From Angelobacter sp036557225 (GTDB taxonomy: Bacteria; Acidobacteriota; Terriglobia; Terriglobales; Acidobacteriaceae), in NCBI GenBank assembly GCA_036557225.1, contig DATBHX010000055.1:62001-126000 (forward strand): a DNA stretch of 64,000 nt, in the 5' to 3' direction. Each line of letters starts with the position of its first letter. The stretch's first letter is position 1. The position numbers and the translations under genes were made by a program. Below the pieces are notes generated by a model. It was given only the letters and a program-made list of their open reading frames with translations. It made no database searches and was not told the DNA's origin. This document shows, in pieces, positions 40,556 to 48,289 of the stretch.

Positions 40556-41146
40556 TCAGGAAAGATGCAACAACCACAGCGTGTAACTCCCAATCTCGTG
40601 CCACGCCGATTCCTGGCGCTTCCAGAAGCTTTGCGGACGGGAGTTCGGCCGGGGCGCGCCGTACGCTGTGATGCCTTCGCGGCCCAGCATCTGCTTGATG
40701 CGGAAGATGTGGTAACCGTCGCTTACAGCGAGGCAGGAATGCAGGTTGTTCACATACATGATGGTGGCGACGCGGCGGGCGGATTCGGCGGTATCCGGGC
40801 TTTGGGTTTCCGCGATGAGCTGGCTATCGGGGATACCCAGGGTCTTCAGGTATTCGCGACCGACCACGCCTTCGCTGAAGACAGGATCGTTGCCGGAGCC
40901 GCCGGTAATGATCACGATGGGAGCAAGTCCTCGATGATAGAGCTGGGCCGCATGGTCAAGGCGCGCTTTGTAGACGGGCGAAGGACGGCCGTCATACTGG
41001 GCAGCGCCGAAGACGACGATGGCGTCCGCAGGACGAGCTTCGTTTTTCTCCGCTTGATGGGCAACGCGCCAGTAGGTGACGCCGGCAAAAGTAGCGGGGG
41101 CGAGCCCGAGCAACCACAACCATCGTTTCCAGCGCCCGGTGGCCAT
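40556..41146 (-). CDS. YdcF/SanA-type DUF218 membrane-anchored protein
   Basis: A 196-residue protein: one N-terminal membrane helix (RWLWLLGLAPATFAGVTYW) followed by a DUF218 domain with ADAIVVFGAAQYDGRPSPVY, PIVIITGGSGNDPVFSEG, the ETQSPDTAESARR block and SDGYHIFRIKQM. The family includes ElyC, SanA and YdcF, linked to envelope polymer or peptidoglycan metabolism; the reaction is not settled. It starts directly after the tsaC stop, so the pair is probably one transcript. Confidence 0.88.
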   Translation of the reverse strand: MATGRWKRWLWLLGLAPATFAGVTYWRVAHQAEKNEARPADAIVVFGAAQYDGRPSPVYKARLDHAAQLYHRGLAPIVIITGGSGNDPVFSEGVVGREYLKTLGIPDSQLIAETQSPDTAESARRVATIMYVNNLHSCLAVSDGYHIFRIKQMLGREGITAYGAPRPNSRPQSFWKRQESAWHEIGSYTLWLLHLS

Positions 41147-41785
41147 CTAGTTCAGGAACTCAGACAGCTCGCCTTCCGGAATGGCGCCGTGGCGAAGAAC
41201 GGTAATTCGTCCAGGTTCGCTCATGTTGATGATGGTGGAAGCTACGTCGCGCGGGCTTGTGCCGCCGTCTACGATCAGGCTGATGCGGTCACCCAGCTGC
41301 TGGCGTACGCCGTCAGCGGTGGTGCATTCGCTGGCGCCGCTGATGTTGGCCGAGGTCGCGGTGATGGGAACGCCGGCGGCGCGGATCACTTCCACAGCAA
41401 CTTTCGAAGCCGGCACGCGCAGCGCCACGTTGCCGGTGTTGGCTGTGACCTTGAGCGGCAGGCGCGACGACGCTTTCACGATGATCGTGAGCGGCCCAGG
41501 CCAGTATTTGCGCGTGATGTTGTAAAACGCGTCAGGCAGCGGGCGCGCCAGGTATTCCGCCTGCTCCACGCTTTCAATCAACAGCGAGAGCGGTTTGTGG
41601 CGGCTGCGGGTTTTTACGTCATAGATGAGATCGACGGCGCGCAGGTTCAACGGATCGGCGGCCAGACCGTAAAAAGTGTCGGTCGGCATGCCGACCACCT
41701 GACCGGCTTTGATTTGAGCGGCAACGTAGGAAACCAGGCGGAGATCGGGCGTTTCCGGATTGATCTTGATGATTTCAGCGGCCAA
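41147..41785 (-). CDS. tsaC: L-threonylcarbamoyladenylate synthase (Sua5/YrdC)
   Basis: The protein makes threonylcarbamoyl-AMP from threonine, bicarbonate and ATP for t6A37 formation in tRNAs. It has the YrdC fold: GQVVGMPTDTFYGLAADPLN, KTRSRHKPLSLLI, KYWPGPLTIIVKASSRLPL, VALRVPASKV and the binding loop ITATSANISG. The length of about 212 residues fits the short YrdC form without the Sua5 C-domain. The start is uncertain: TTG 41785 with GGGAG upstream is preferred; an in-frame TTG at 41863 lacks a ribosome site. It is adjacent to the DUF218 gene. Confidence 0.9.
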   Translation of the reverse strand: MAAEIIKINPETPDLRLVSYVAAQIKAGQVVGMPTDTFYGLAADPLNLRAVDLIYDVKTRSRHKPLSLLIESVEQAEYLARPLPDAFYNITRKYWPGPLTIIVKASSRLPLKVTANTGNVALRVPASKVAVEVIRAAGVPITATSANISGASECTTADGVRQQLGDRISLIVDGGTSPRDVASTIINMSEPGRITVLRHGAIPEGELSEFLN

Positions 41786-41924
41786 AGCTACTCCCAATCG
41801 AGCAGTAATTCGTCCGGGCAGGGCAGTTTTAGCGAAAAGGGGCGCGCCCTGCCGGTGCGACAAACGATTAAGAATAAACCAGCTTGGGAAGAAAACCTAG
41901 AGCGTTGGTTAGGCCGGCAGGCAA

Positions 41925-42203
41925 TCAAGAGCAATCACCACGGGAGGAGCAGAGATACATGAGCCAGGAGAGGAAGCAAGGCCACGCCAGCACCATCGGC
42001 GCTCCGAGCAACCCCCACAGACCGCGCAAGCCGAAACGATGCACTCCAAATCCAAACATCATAAGCCAAAAAACGCTAAGAGCCGTTGTAATTATGAAGG
42101 GAATAACAGGGTCAAGAACCCAGCTGAGGAAAGGCACGCCGAGGCACAACAGGGCAAGGATGACAGATCTGATCATATGGCGCCGTAGTTCGTCTGCTTC
42201 CAT
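41925..42203 (-). CDS. Possible small membrane protein
   Basis: A 92-residue open frame with two or three membrane helices (SVILALLCLGVPFLSWVLDP, IPFIITTALSVFWLMMFGFG, LLGAPMVLAWPCFLSWLMYL). The hydrophobic pattern and residue use look like a real membrane protein, and no gene overlaps it. No clear ribosome site precedes the ATG at 42203 or the one at 42176. It is divergent from the TrmH-type gene. No family recognised. Confidence 0.5.
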   Translation of the reverse strand: MEADELRRHMIRSVILALLCLGVPFLSWVLDPVIPFIITTALSVFWLMMFGFGVHRFGLRGLWGLLGAPMVLAWPCFLSWLMYLCSSRGDCS

Positions 42204-42240
42204 GGACGCTGCCCCGGCAACACTGAATTATCATCGGATT

Positions 42241-43080
42241 ATGACACAAGAAGCCGAATCCCGGCTGCGCCGCGTCACCAGCCGCCAGAACGCGCTGGTG
42301 AAAGAGCTGCGCCGCGCCTTCACCCACATGCAAATGAATGATGAGACCGGCGAAGGCGCCGTCGGCGTGGAGGGAGTGCGCTTGATTGAAGAGGCGGTCC
42401 GCAGCGGGTTGCGCTTCCAGGCCGTCTTCTTCAGCGAGGCCGGACAGAGCCATGCTGCGCGCTTGTTGCCACAGATCGCCAGCCAGGTGGAAGTTCTGCT
42501 GTTGCCTGACGATGTCTTTTCCAGCGCCATCAGCACTGAGTCGCCTCAGGGTGTAGCTGCTTTGGTGAAACTCAAGCCGGCGAAGTTTGAAGATGTGTTG
42601 GAGCAGCTTCCATCGGCTCCTTTGCTGCTGGGCGTGGCCGGCCTGCAGGACCCTGGCAACCTGGGAACGACCATCCGCTCGGCCGAGGCCTTTGGCGCAC
42701 GCGCCGTGCTGCTGGGAGAAAAGACGGTCAGCCATTTCAATCCCAAGGCGGTGCGGGCCTCTGCGGGGTCGGTATTTCGCGAACCGCTTTTGCGCGTGAA
42801 ATTGGTAGAGAGCGTTCCGCTCTTGAAACAGCACGGCGTGCGAGTGCTGGCTACTTCGTCGCACAAGGGCAAACCGCTGCAGGAAGCCGATTTTACCGGC
42901 GCAGCGATGATCGTGATCGGCAACGAGGGAGCCGGCGTGCCGCAGGAGGTGTTGGCTCTGGCGGACGAGCGCATTACCATCCCGCATTCCGCACGGGTAG
43001 AGTCACTGAATGCAGGAATTGCGGCGTCGATTTTGTTGTACGAAGCTTCGCGGCAAAGGCAGAAGCTTTACCGCGGATGA
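42241..43080 (+). CDS. TrmH/SpoU-family RNA methyltransferase
   Basis: A 279-residue SPOUT methyltransferase that 2'-O-methylates RNA using SAM. An N-terminal substrate-binding domain (VTSRQNALVKELRRAF, GVRLIEEAVRSG) precedes the knotted catalytic domain with LLLGVAGLQDPGNLGTTIRS, IVIGNEGAGVP and IPHSARVESLNAGIAASILL. The layout matches RlmB/TsnR-like 23S rRNA enzymes; the target nucleotide is unknown. ATG 42241 is used; the open frame extends far upstream without homology. The last codons and stop lie inside a GCGGAT repeat. Confidence 0.9.
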   Translation: MTQEAESRLRRVTSRQNALVKELRRAFTHMQMNDETGEGAVGVEGVRLIEEAVRSGLRFQAVFFSEAGQSHAARLLPQIASQVEVLLLPDDVFSSAISTESPQGVAALVKLKPAKFEDVLEQLPSAPLLLGVAGLQDPGNLGTTIRSAEAFGARAVLLGEKTVSHFNPKAVRASAGSVFREPLLRVKLVESVPLLKQHGVRVLATSSHKGKPLQEADFTGAAMIVIGNEGAGVPQEVLALADERITIPHSARVESLNAGIAASILLYEASRQRQKLYRG

Positions 43081-43189
43081 ACGCGGATGAACGCGGATTC
43101 TTATTTGCTTCTGGGAACTTATTAGGAACTTATACTGTTGTTTTGGCTCTTTTTTTGATCCGCGCCAATCCGCGCTGATCCGCGGTAAT
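43070..43189. repeat. Inverted GCGGAT repeat arms before rarA
   Basis: ACCGCGGATGAACGCGGAT units at 43070-43099 are inverted relative to GATCCGCGCCAATCCGCG units at 43157-43189. The first arm contains the TrmH-type stop codon. Confidence 0.7.
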
Positions 43190-43208
43190 AGGTTTTTAGC
43201 TTGCACTT

Positions 43209-44618
43209 ATGAGTCTCTTCCAAGCACTTCCCGATCAGCAAAATCGCGGCGCGCGGCCGTTGGCCGATCGCATGCGTCCGCGCACGCTGGATGAGTTTGT
43301 CGGGCAGGAGCATATTGTGGGTCCGGGAAAGCCGCTGCGCCTGCAGATTGAGCGCGACGATCCCGGCTCAATCATCTTCTGGGGCCCTCCCGGCACGGGG
43401 AAGACCACGCTGGCGCAGATCATCGCTCATGTGACGAAGGCCGAGTTCATCGAGTTTTCAGCCGTGCTTTCCGGGATCAAAGAAATCAAGCAGGTGATGG
43501 CCGACGCAGAGAAAGCCCGCGCTTACGGCACGCGGACGATTCTCTTTATTGATGAGATCCACCGTTTCAATCGCGCGCAGCAGGATGCCTTTCTCCCTCA
43601 CGTGGAGCGCGGCAACATACGGCTGATCGGCGCGACCACGGAGAACCCGTCGTTTGAGATCAACGGCGCGCTGCTCTCGCGCTGCCGTGTTTACATCCTG
43701 CAGCAACTTACGGAAGAGCAGATTGTGCTGCTGCTGCGGCGTGCGCTGGAGGACCCTGAGCGGGGATTGGGCAAGATGAAGCTCCGCGCAGCGGATGAAA
43801 TTCTCCAGCAGATTGCGGCTTACTCCAGCGGCGACGCGCGCTCGGCCTATAACGTTCTTGAAGTCGCCGCGGCCACAGCAGCGGGCGCAAACGGCGGGAC
43901 TGCTGAGCAGGTCATTACCGAGCAAATCGTGAAAGATACGCTGCAGAAGCGCGTGCTGCTCTATGACAAGTCAGGGGAAGAGCATTACAACCTGATCTCG
44001 GCGCTGCATAAGTCGGTACGCAACAGTGATGTGGATGCATCATTGTATTGGCTGGCGCGCATGCTGGAGTCGGGCGAAGATCCGCTGTACATCGCGCGGC
44101 GAGTCGTGCGCATGGCGTCCGAAGACATCGGACTGGCTGCGCCGGAAGCGCTGAATCTCTGTCTCTCCGCCAAGGATGCCATCGACTTTCTCGGTATGCC
44201 CGAAGGCAACCTGGCGCTGGCCCAGGCGGTGGCTTACCTGGCGTTGGCGCCGAAATCGAATGCGCTTTACACCGCGTATGGCGCAGTGCTGGAAGATGTA
44301 GAGAAAACGGCGGCAGAGCCGGTGCCGCTTCATATTCGCAACGCTGTCACCAATCTGATGAAGCAGGTTGGCTACGGTAAGGGCTACCAATACGCACATG
44401 ACCTGGAGTCGAAGGTCGCTGACATGGAGTGCCTGCCGGACAATCTTCGCGGCCGGGAGTATTACCATCCCACACAGGAAGGCCGGGAAAAGCTCTTAGC
44501 GCAGAGAATGGACGAGATCAAAAAGAGAAAGGAGGAGCTGCGGCGAGATGAAGGGGAAGCGGAGGAGAAAACAGCTAAACCCGTTCGACGTCGAGAAAAG
44601 AAGGAACCAGAAGATTAG
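43209..44618 (+). CDS. rarA: Replication-associated recombination protein A (RarA/MgsA)
   Basis: A 469-residue AAA+ ATPase that acts at stalled replication forks. Features: PLADRMRPRTLDEFVGQEHI at the start, Walker A WGPPGTGKTT (residues 58-67), Walker B ILFIDEIHRFN, sensor 1 LIGATTENPSFEIN, then the MgsA C-domain (YNLISALHKSVRNSDVDASL, EDIGLAAPEALNL, YAHDLESKV). The C-terminus carries an extra charged tail (about 35 residues, Lys/Glu-rich), longer than in most relatives. The ATG is at 43209. The gene follows an inverted GCGGAT repeat. Confidence 0.95.
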   Translation: MSLFQALPDQQNRGARPLADRMRPRTLDEFVGQEHIVGPGKPLRLQIERDDPGSIIFWGPPGTGKTTLAQIIAHVTKAEFIEFSAVLSGIKEIKQVMADAEKARAYGTRTILFIDEIHRFNRAQQDAFLPHVERGNIRLIGATTENPSFEINGALLSRCRVYILQQLTEEQIVLLLRRALEDPERGLGKMKLRAADEILQQIAAYSSGDARSAYNVLEVAAATAAGANGGTAEQVITEQIVKDTLQKRVLLYDKSGEEHYNLISALHKSVRNSDVDASLYWLARMLESGEDPLYIARRVVRMASEDIGLAAPEALNLCLSAKDAIDFLGMPEGNLALAQAVAYLALAPKSNALYTAYGAVLEDVEKTAAEPVPLHIRNAVTNLMKQVGYGKGYQYAHDLESKVADMECLPDNLRGREYYHPTQEGREKLLAQRMDEIKKRKEELRRDEGEAEEKTAKPVRRREKKEPED

Positions 44619-44698
44619 GAATAGCTTGCTCGATAAAGTCGCAAACGCCCTGAAACTCTTCTTTACAACCACATCTCTTAAAGCTATAGTTACGCGCC

Positions 44699-45343
44699 AT
44701 GGCCGACACAATTTTTTGCAGTCAATGCGGAACACGTCTGGATGTGCAGTCGAGGTTTTGCGCAAACTGCGGCAGCACGGTTGTACTGCCGACATCTGCA
44801 GCAGCTCCCCCGCCGCCTGCGCCGCCACAATATCAGCCAGCTGCAGCTGCCCCGGCAATGGCTCCTCAGCCGCCGCAGGCAATGCCGCCGGCGGTAGCTC
44901 CTCCGGCCATGCCGCCGCAACAGTATGCTGCGCCTCAAGCTTATGCACCTCAAGCAGGCTATGCGGCTCCAGCCCTGGTCTACGCCGGCTTCTGGATGCG
45001 GTTAGGAGCTTACCTGCTGGACATTTTGATCCTCATCATCCCCATGTCCTTGCTTGGGTTCGTGCCGGGTATCAACATCCTCGCCGCATTCGTGGGACCG
45101 TGGCTCTATTTCGCCCTGCAGGAAAGTTCAGAACGCCAGGCGACTCTGGGCAAGATGGCTCTAAAAATTTACGTGACAGATTTGCAAGGACAACGGATCT
45201 CATTCGGAAAAGCTACGGGAAGGCATTTCGGCAGGATCCTCTGCGCCCTCACTCTGTGCATCGGATATATGATGGCGGGTTTCACGGCGCAAAAGCAGGG
45301 GTTACATGACATGATCGCAGGCACCCTGGTCAAGCGGAGGTAG
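44699..45343 (+). CDS. Zinc-ribbon/RDD family membrane protein
   Basis: A 214-residue protein: N-terminal zinc ribbon with two CxxC pairs (IFCSQCGTRLDVQSRFCANC), a long Pro/Ala/Gln linker (about 30-90), then an RDD domain with membrane helices (FWMRLGAYLLDILILIIPMS, TLGKMALKIYVTDLQG, QGLHDMIAGTLVKRR). RDD proteins may transport ions or small molecules; function unknown here. It starts 80 nt after rarA and is convergent with the CoA-binding protein gene, 26 nt away. Confidence 0.88.
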   Translation: MADTIFCSQCGTRLDVQSRFCANCGSTVVLPTSAAAPPPPAPPQYQPAAAAPAMAPQPPQAMPPAVAPPAMPPQQYAAPQAYAPQAGYAAPALVYAGFWMRLGAYLLDILILIIPMSLLGFVPGINILAAFVGPWLYFALQESSERQATLGKMALKIYVTDLQGQRISFGKATGRHFGRILCALTLCIGYMMAGFTAQKQGLHDMIAGTLVKRR

Positions 45344-45369
45344 GCAACCCGAAGGATAGATTCAACCCG

Positions 45370-45780
45370 CTATCGGAACCGCGCTCGATGCTCTTTTAAT
45401 ATGCAGAGGTCCATCACTACCAGAATCCCTGCCTTTCGTGCCTTCTCTGCTGCTTCTTCGTGGATAACACCTTCTTGCATCCAGATGGCCGGAACTTTCA
45501 GACGAATGGCTTCGTCCACCACTTCAGGCACGAACTCTGAGCGGCGGAAAACATCGACAATATCGATTTTCTCGCTTACGTCGGAGAGCGTGGGCACTGC
45601 TTTTTCTCCCAAAGCGCCCTTGATTTGCGGATTGACAGGAATAATCCGATAACCGTGGTTTTGCATGTAGGCGGAAACACCATAGCTCGGACGCAATGGA
45701 TTATCAGACAACCCGACCACCGCAATGGTCTTGCTGCGCTGCAACAGTTCGCCGATCTTATCCGCCTTCGCAATGCTCAA
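45370..45780 (-). CDS. CoA-binding domain protein (YccU-like)
   Basis: A 136-residue single Rossmann-like CoA_binding_2 domain: KTIAVVGLSDNPLRPSYGVS, GYRIIPVNPQIKGALGEKAV, IDIVDVFRRSEFVPEVVDEA and AIWMQEGVIHEEAAEKARKA. It resembles the N-domain of succinyl-CoA synthetase alpha but has no catalytic partner; ligand and role are unknown. The start is a TTG at 45780 with GGAGAG 6 nt upstream. Confidence 0.9.
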   Translation of the reverse strand: MSIAKADKIGELLQRSKTIAVVGLSDNPLRPSYGVSAYMQNHGYRIIPVNPQIKGALGEKAVPTLSDVSEKIDIVDVFRRSEFVPEVVDEAIRLKVPAIWMQEGVIHEEAAEKARKAGILVVMDLCILKEHRARFR

Positions 45781-45850
45781 GTTATCTCTCCGTATGGAAC
45801 ACCAATCTATCAGCGTCTTTAGATGAAAATCAGCGGTAACTCTCTTCCCC

Positions 45851-47014
45851 TCACTTCTTCGCCCCGTGTGACGCTTTTTCCTGGTATAGCTTGGCAGCGA
45901 TCTTACGGATGGTATCAGGCACGCTCTTGCTATGACGCAGGCTTTTCAGGTCATGTACCATCAGGGTCTTGATCAGCGTAAGCGAGATATCCAGCGGGCA
46001 CTTCGGGTTGTTCACCAGATTGCGCACGACTGGATAGAGCTTGATAAAGCGTCGCTGCCGCGCGATCTCGCGAAACACGCTCTCCTGGAGGTTTTTGGCT
46101 GCGGCAAACGTCTCCACTTCAGCATCGGTCAGCTTCGGCGAATTCAAGACCGCATTCTGCACCAGGCGTGCCGTGTCGCGAATCAGGATGGAGCGCTCTT
46201 CCCTGCTGCCGATGAACCCCAGCTTGATCCGCTCACCTACCTTCAACCTGGAAATCTTCTGCAGAATGGTCAGCTTCTTTTGCTCTGCCTCTTCAAATTC
46301 GTCCACGCTGTTGCGAGCCGGTCCGAAAGCTGCAGGTACGCTGTCAGGTTGCTGCGCCTGTGCAGCTGGCGTTTGCTGCGGACTATCGCTGCCTGAAGCT
46401 GCTGCTGCTTCCGGCATTTCCTCGGGCGCCAACTCAAACGGCTTGCCTTCTGCCGCTGCGATCTCCGCCGCATGTTCCTTCTGGAATGCCAGAAGAGCAG
46501 CTTCCTCTTCCGGGCTGATCGACGTCGGCTCTTCTGTTGCCGTAGTCGATCCTGAGCTCTCCCCACGCAATGCGTCCGCCTCGGCCGGCGTCAGATACTC
46601 GTTCGCCAGCAATGCCTCCACCACAGCAGGAGCTTTGCGGACGCGCTCGCTCGCCAGGAGCATCACCACAATCTCCCGTGGAGCACTGCTGCCCAACTCC
46701 ATCAACAAGGTTTCAGGAATAGCAAGATTTTCGATCAAGGTAGGCATGAGCCCAGGACGCCGGTTCGCATCCTGCCAGAAATAAAGCAGCACTTCTGCAG
46801 CCGTGTCTTGTTTGCGCAGAACATCCATGGCGGACTGCGCGTCCCATCGGGCCAGCGTCATCCGCGCGTCCTGTCCGAAAAGCGGATTCTGCGTCAGATA
46901 GACCAGGACTTCCAGCGTCTCCTCGGCGGAGAGCGGCAGTGCGCCCTTGGCGGCCGAGCGCATCACGTTGACCGGGACGGCATTCTTCTTGATCAGGTCG
47001 AGAATGGGAGCCAT
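45851..47014 (-). CDS. Helical protein of unknown function with acidic linker
   Basis: A 387-residue soluble protein. The N-terminal part (1-155) has short helical repeats of a HEAT-like type (PLSAEETLEVLVYLTQNPLF, IPETLLMELGSSAPREIVVM). An acidic Ala/Gln/Pro linker spans about 160-235, and a basic helical domain covers about 240-387 (KISRLKVGERIKLGFIGSRE, FIKLYPVVRNLVNNPKCPLD). I do not recognise it. A repeat element lies 10 nt upstream of the ATG, and another follows 130 nt away beyond prfB. Confidence 0.72.
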   Translation of the reverse strand: MAPILDLIKKNAVPVNVMRSAAKGALPLSAEETLEVLVYLTQNPLFGQDARMTLARWDAQSAMDVLRKQDTAAEVLLYFWQDANRRPGLMPTLIENLAIPETLLMELGSSAPREIVVMLLASERVRKAPAVVEALLANEYLTPAEADALRGESSGSTTATEEPTSISPEEEAALLAFQKEHAAEIAAAEGKPFELAPEEMPEAAAASGSDSPQQTPAAQAQQPDSVPAAFGPARNSVDEFEEAEQKKLTILQKISRLKVGERIKLGFIGSREERSILIRDTARLVQNAVLNSPKLTDAEVETFAAAKNLQESVFREIARQRRFIKLYPVVRNLVNNPKCPLDISLTLIKTLMVHDLKSLRHSKSVPDTIRKIAAKLYQEKASHGAKK

Positions 47015-47024
47015 AGATTCTTCC

Positions 47025-47050
47025 GAAGTCCCGAGCGTAGCGAGGGAACC
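47025..47050. repeat. TCCCGAGCGTAGCGAGGGA element, copy 2
   Basis: It lies 10 nt upstream of the 387-residue gene and is inverted relative to copy 3 about 100 nt away. Confidence 0.75.
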
Positions 47051-47145
47051 CTATAGCTACGAAAATACCGGCGCTACACTTGCTGGACAAACCTTACAGT
47101 TACCTAGAAGACTATCTTCACCACCGCGTGCGTTGCGGGAGTAGT

Positions 47146-47170
47146 GGTCCCTCGCTCCGCTCGGGATTTC
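47146..47170. repeat. TCCCGAGCGGAGCGAGGGA element, copy 3
   Basis: It lies 5 nt past the prfB stop. With copy 2 it forms an inverted pair. Confidence 0.75.
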
Positions 47171-47175
47171 AAAAA

Positions 47176-48286
47176 CTACCCCTGATCTCTCCGCGCCAGC
47201 AAAAACGCCCGGATAAACGGCTTCAAATCTCCATCCAGCACGCGATCCACATCGCCCACTTCCAGCTTGGTGCGATGGTCCTTGATCAACCTATACGGAT
47301 GCAAAACATAAGACCGTATCTGCGAGCCAAAATCAATGTCCAATTTGGAATCTTCCAGCTTCTTGCTGATGGCGCGTTTCTTTTCCAACTCGAACTCATA
47401 GAGCTTGGAACGAAGCATCTTCATCGCGCGCTCGCGGTTCTTGTGTTGTGAACGCTCGTTCTGGCACGCCACCACGATTCCGGTAGGAATATGCGTGATA
47501 CGCACGGCGGAATCCGTGGTGTTCACGTGCTGTCCGCCTTTGCCGCCGGAACGGTATGTATCCACACGCAGGTCTTCCATCTTGATATCCACCTGGATTG
47601 ATTCATCGATTTCAGGCGACACAAAGACGCTGGCAAACGAGGTATGCCGGCGCTTGGCCTGGTCAAACGGCGAGATGCGTACCAGGCGATGCACTCCGAT
47701 CTCACTGGTCAGCAGCCCGTAGGCGTAGTCACCGGTGACGGTAAAGGTCGCCGATTTGATTCCCGCCTCTTCCGCCGGCTGATATTCGTTGACCTCAGCG
47801 GTAAAGCCCTGGCGCTCCGCCCACCGCAGGTACATGCGCAGCAGCATCTCCGCCCAGTCCTGTGATTCCGTGCCTCCGGCGCCCGGGTGGATCGTGACAA
47901 TGGCGTTGCGCATATCGTTCTCGCCGGAGAGCAGCGTCTGCGTCTCCAGCCTGTCGGCGATCTCGCGCAGTTCGTCAATCTCCTTGCGCAGATCGACCAT
48001 CACGGCCTGGGCTTCGCTTTCGCCTTCGCGCGCCAGGTCAAAATACGCGCTGATGTCGTCTAATCGCCGCCCCAGGTCGGCGTCCATCGCCAGCGACTCT
48101 TCCAAGCGACGGCGCTGCCGCATGAGCTGCTGCGACTTCTCCTGGTCTGACCAGACGCCAGGATCGGCTACCTGCTTTTCCACGTCATCTAATTGTTTGC
48201 GCAGGGCGGGAGCGTCAAAGATAGCTCCGCAGATCGCGTACCTTGTCGCGTACGGCGGCGTATTCGCGTTCCAGTTCTTCAACCAT
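47176..48286 (-). CDS. prfB: Peptide chain release factor 2, with programmed +1 frameshift
   Basis: RF2 terminates translation at UGA and UAA. It begins at ATG 48286 and reads 23 codons (MVEELEREYAAVRDK...SYL) to CTT TGA C. A +1 shift over the T at 48217 then continues with GAC GCT CCC, giving 369 residues in total: join(48218..48286, 47176..48216). Features are the anticodon-like SPF in VRISPFDQAK and the GGQ loop in RSGGKGGQHVNTTDSAVR. The in-frame UGA makes synthesis self-regulating. The gene starts 3 nt after lnt, with a weak ribosome site. The 377-residue open frame from 48309 alone has a false N-terminus. Confidence 0.95.
48211..48229 (-). promoter_or_regulatory. prfB: prfB programmed frameshift site
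   Basis: The minus-strand sequence CGG AGC TAT CTT TGA C has the slippery CTT (48220-48218), the in-frame TGA (48217-48215) and a GGAG Shine-Dalgarno-like element 4 nt upstream. This is the same arrangement as the classic Escherichia coli prfB site. Confidence 0.93.
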
Positions 48287-48289
48287 AGT

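Noticed and set aside
40475..41962. 495-residue open frame on the plus strand
   Set aside because: It is antisense to the DUF218 and tsaC genes, which have clear family motifs.
42112..42987. 291-residue open frame on the minus strand
   Set aside because: It is antisense to the TrmH-type gene.
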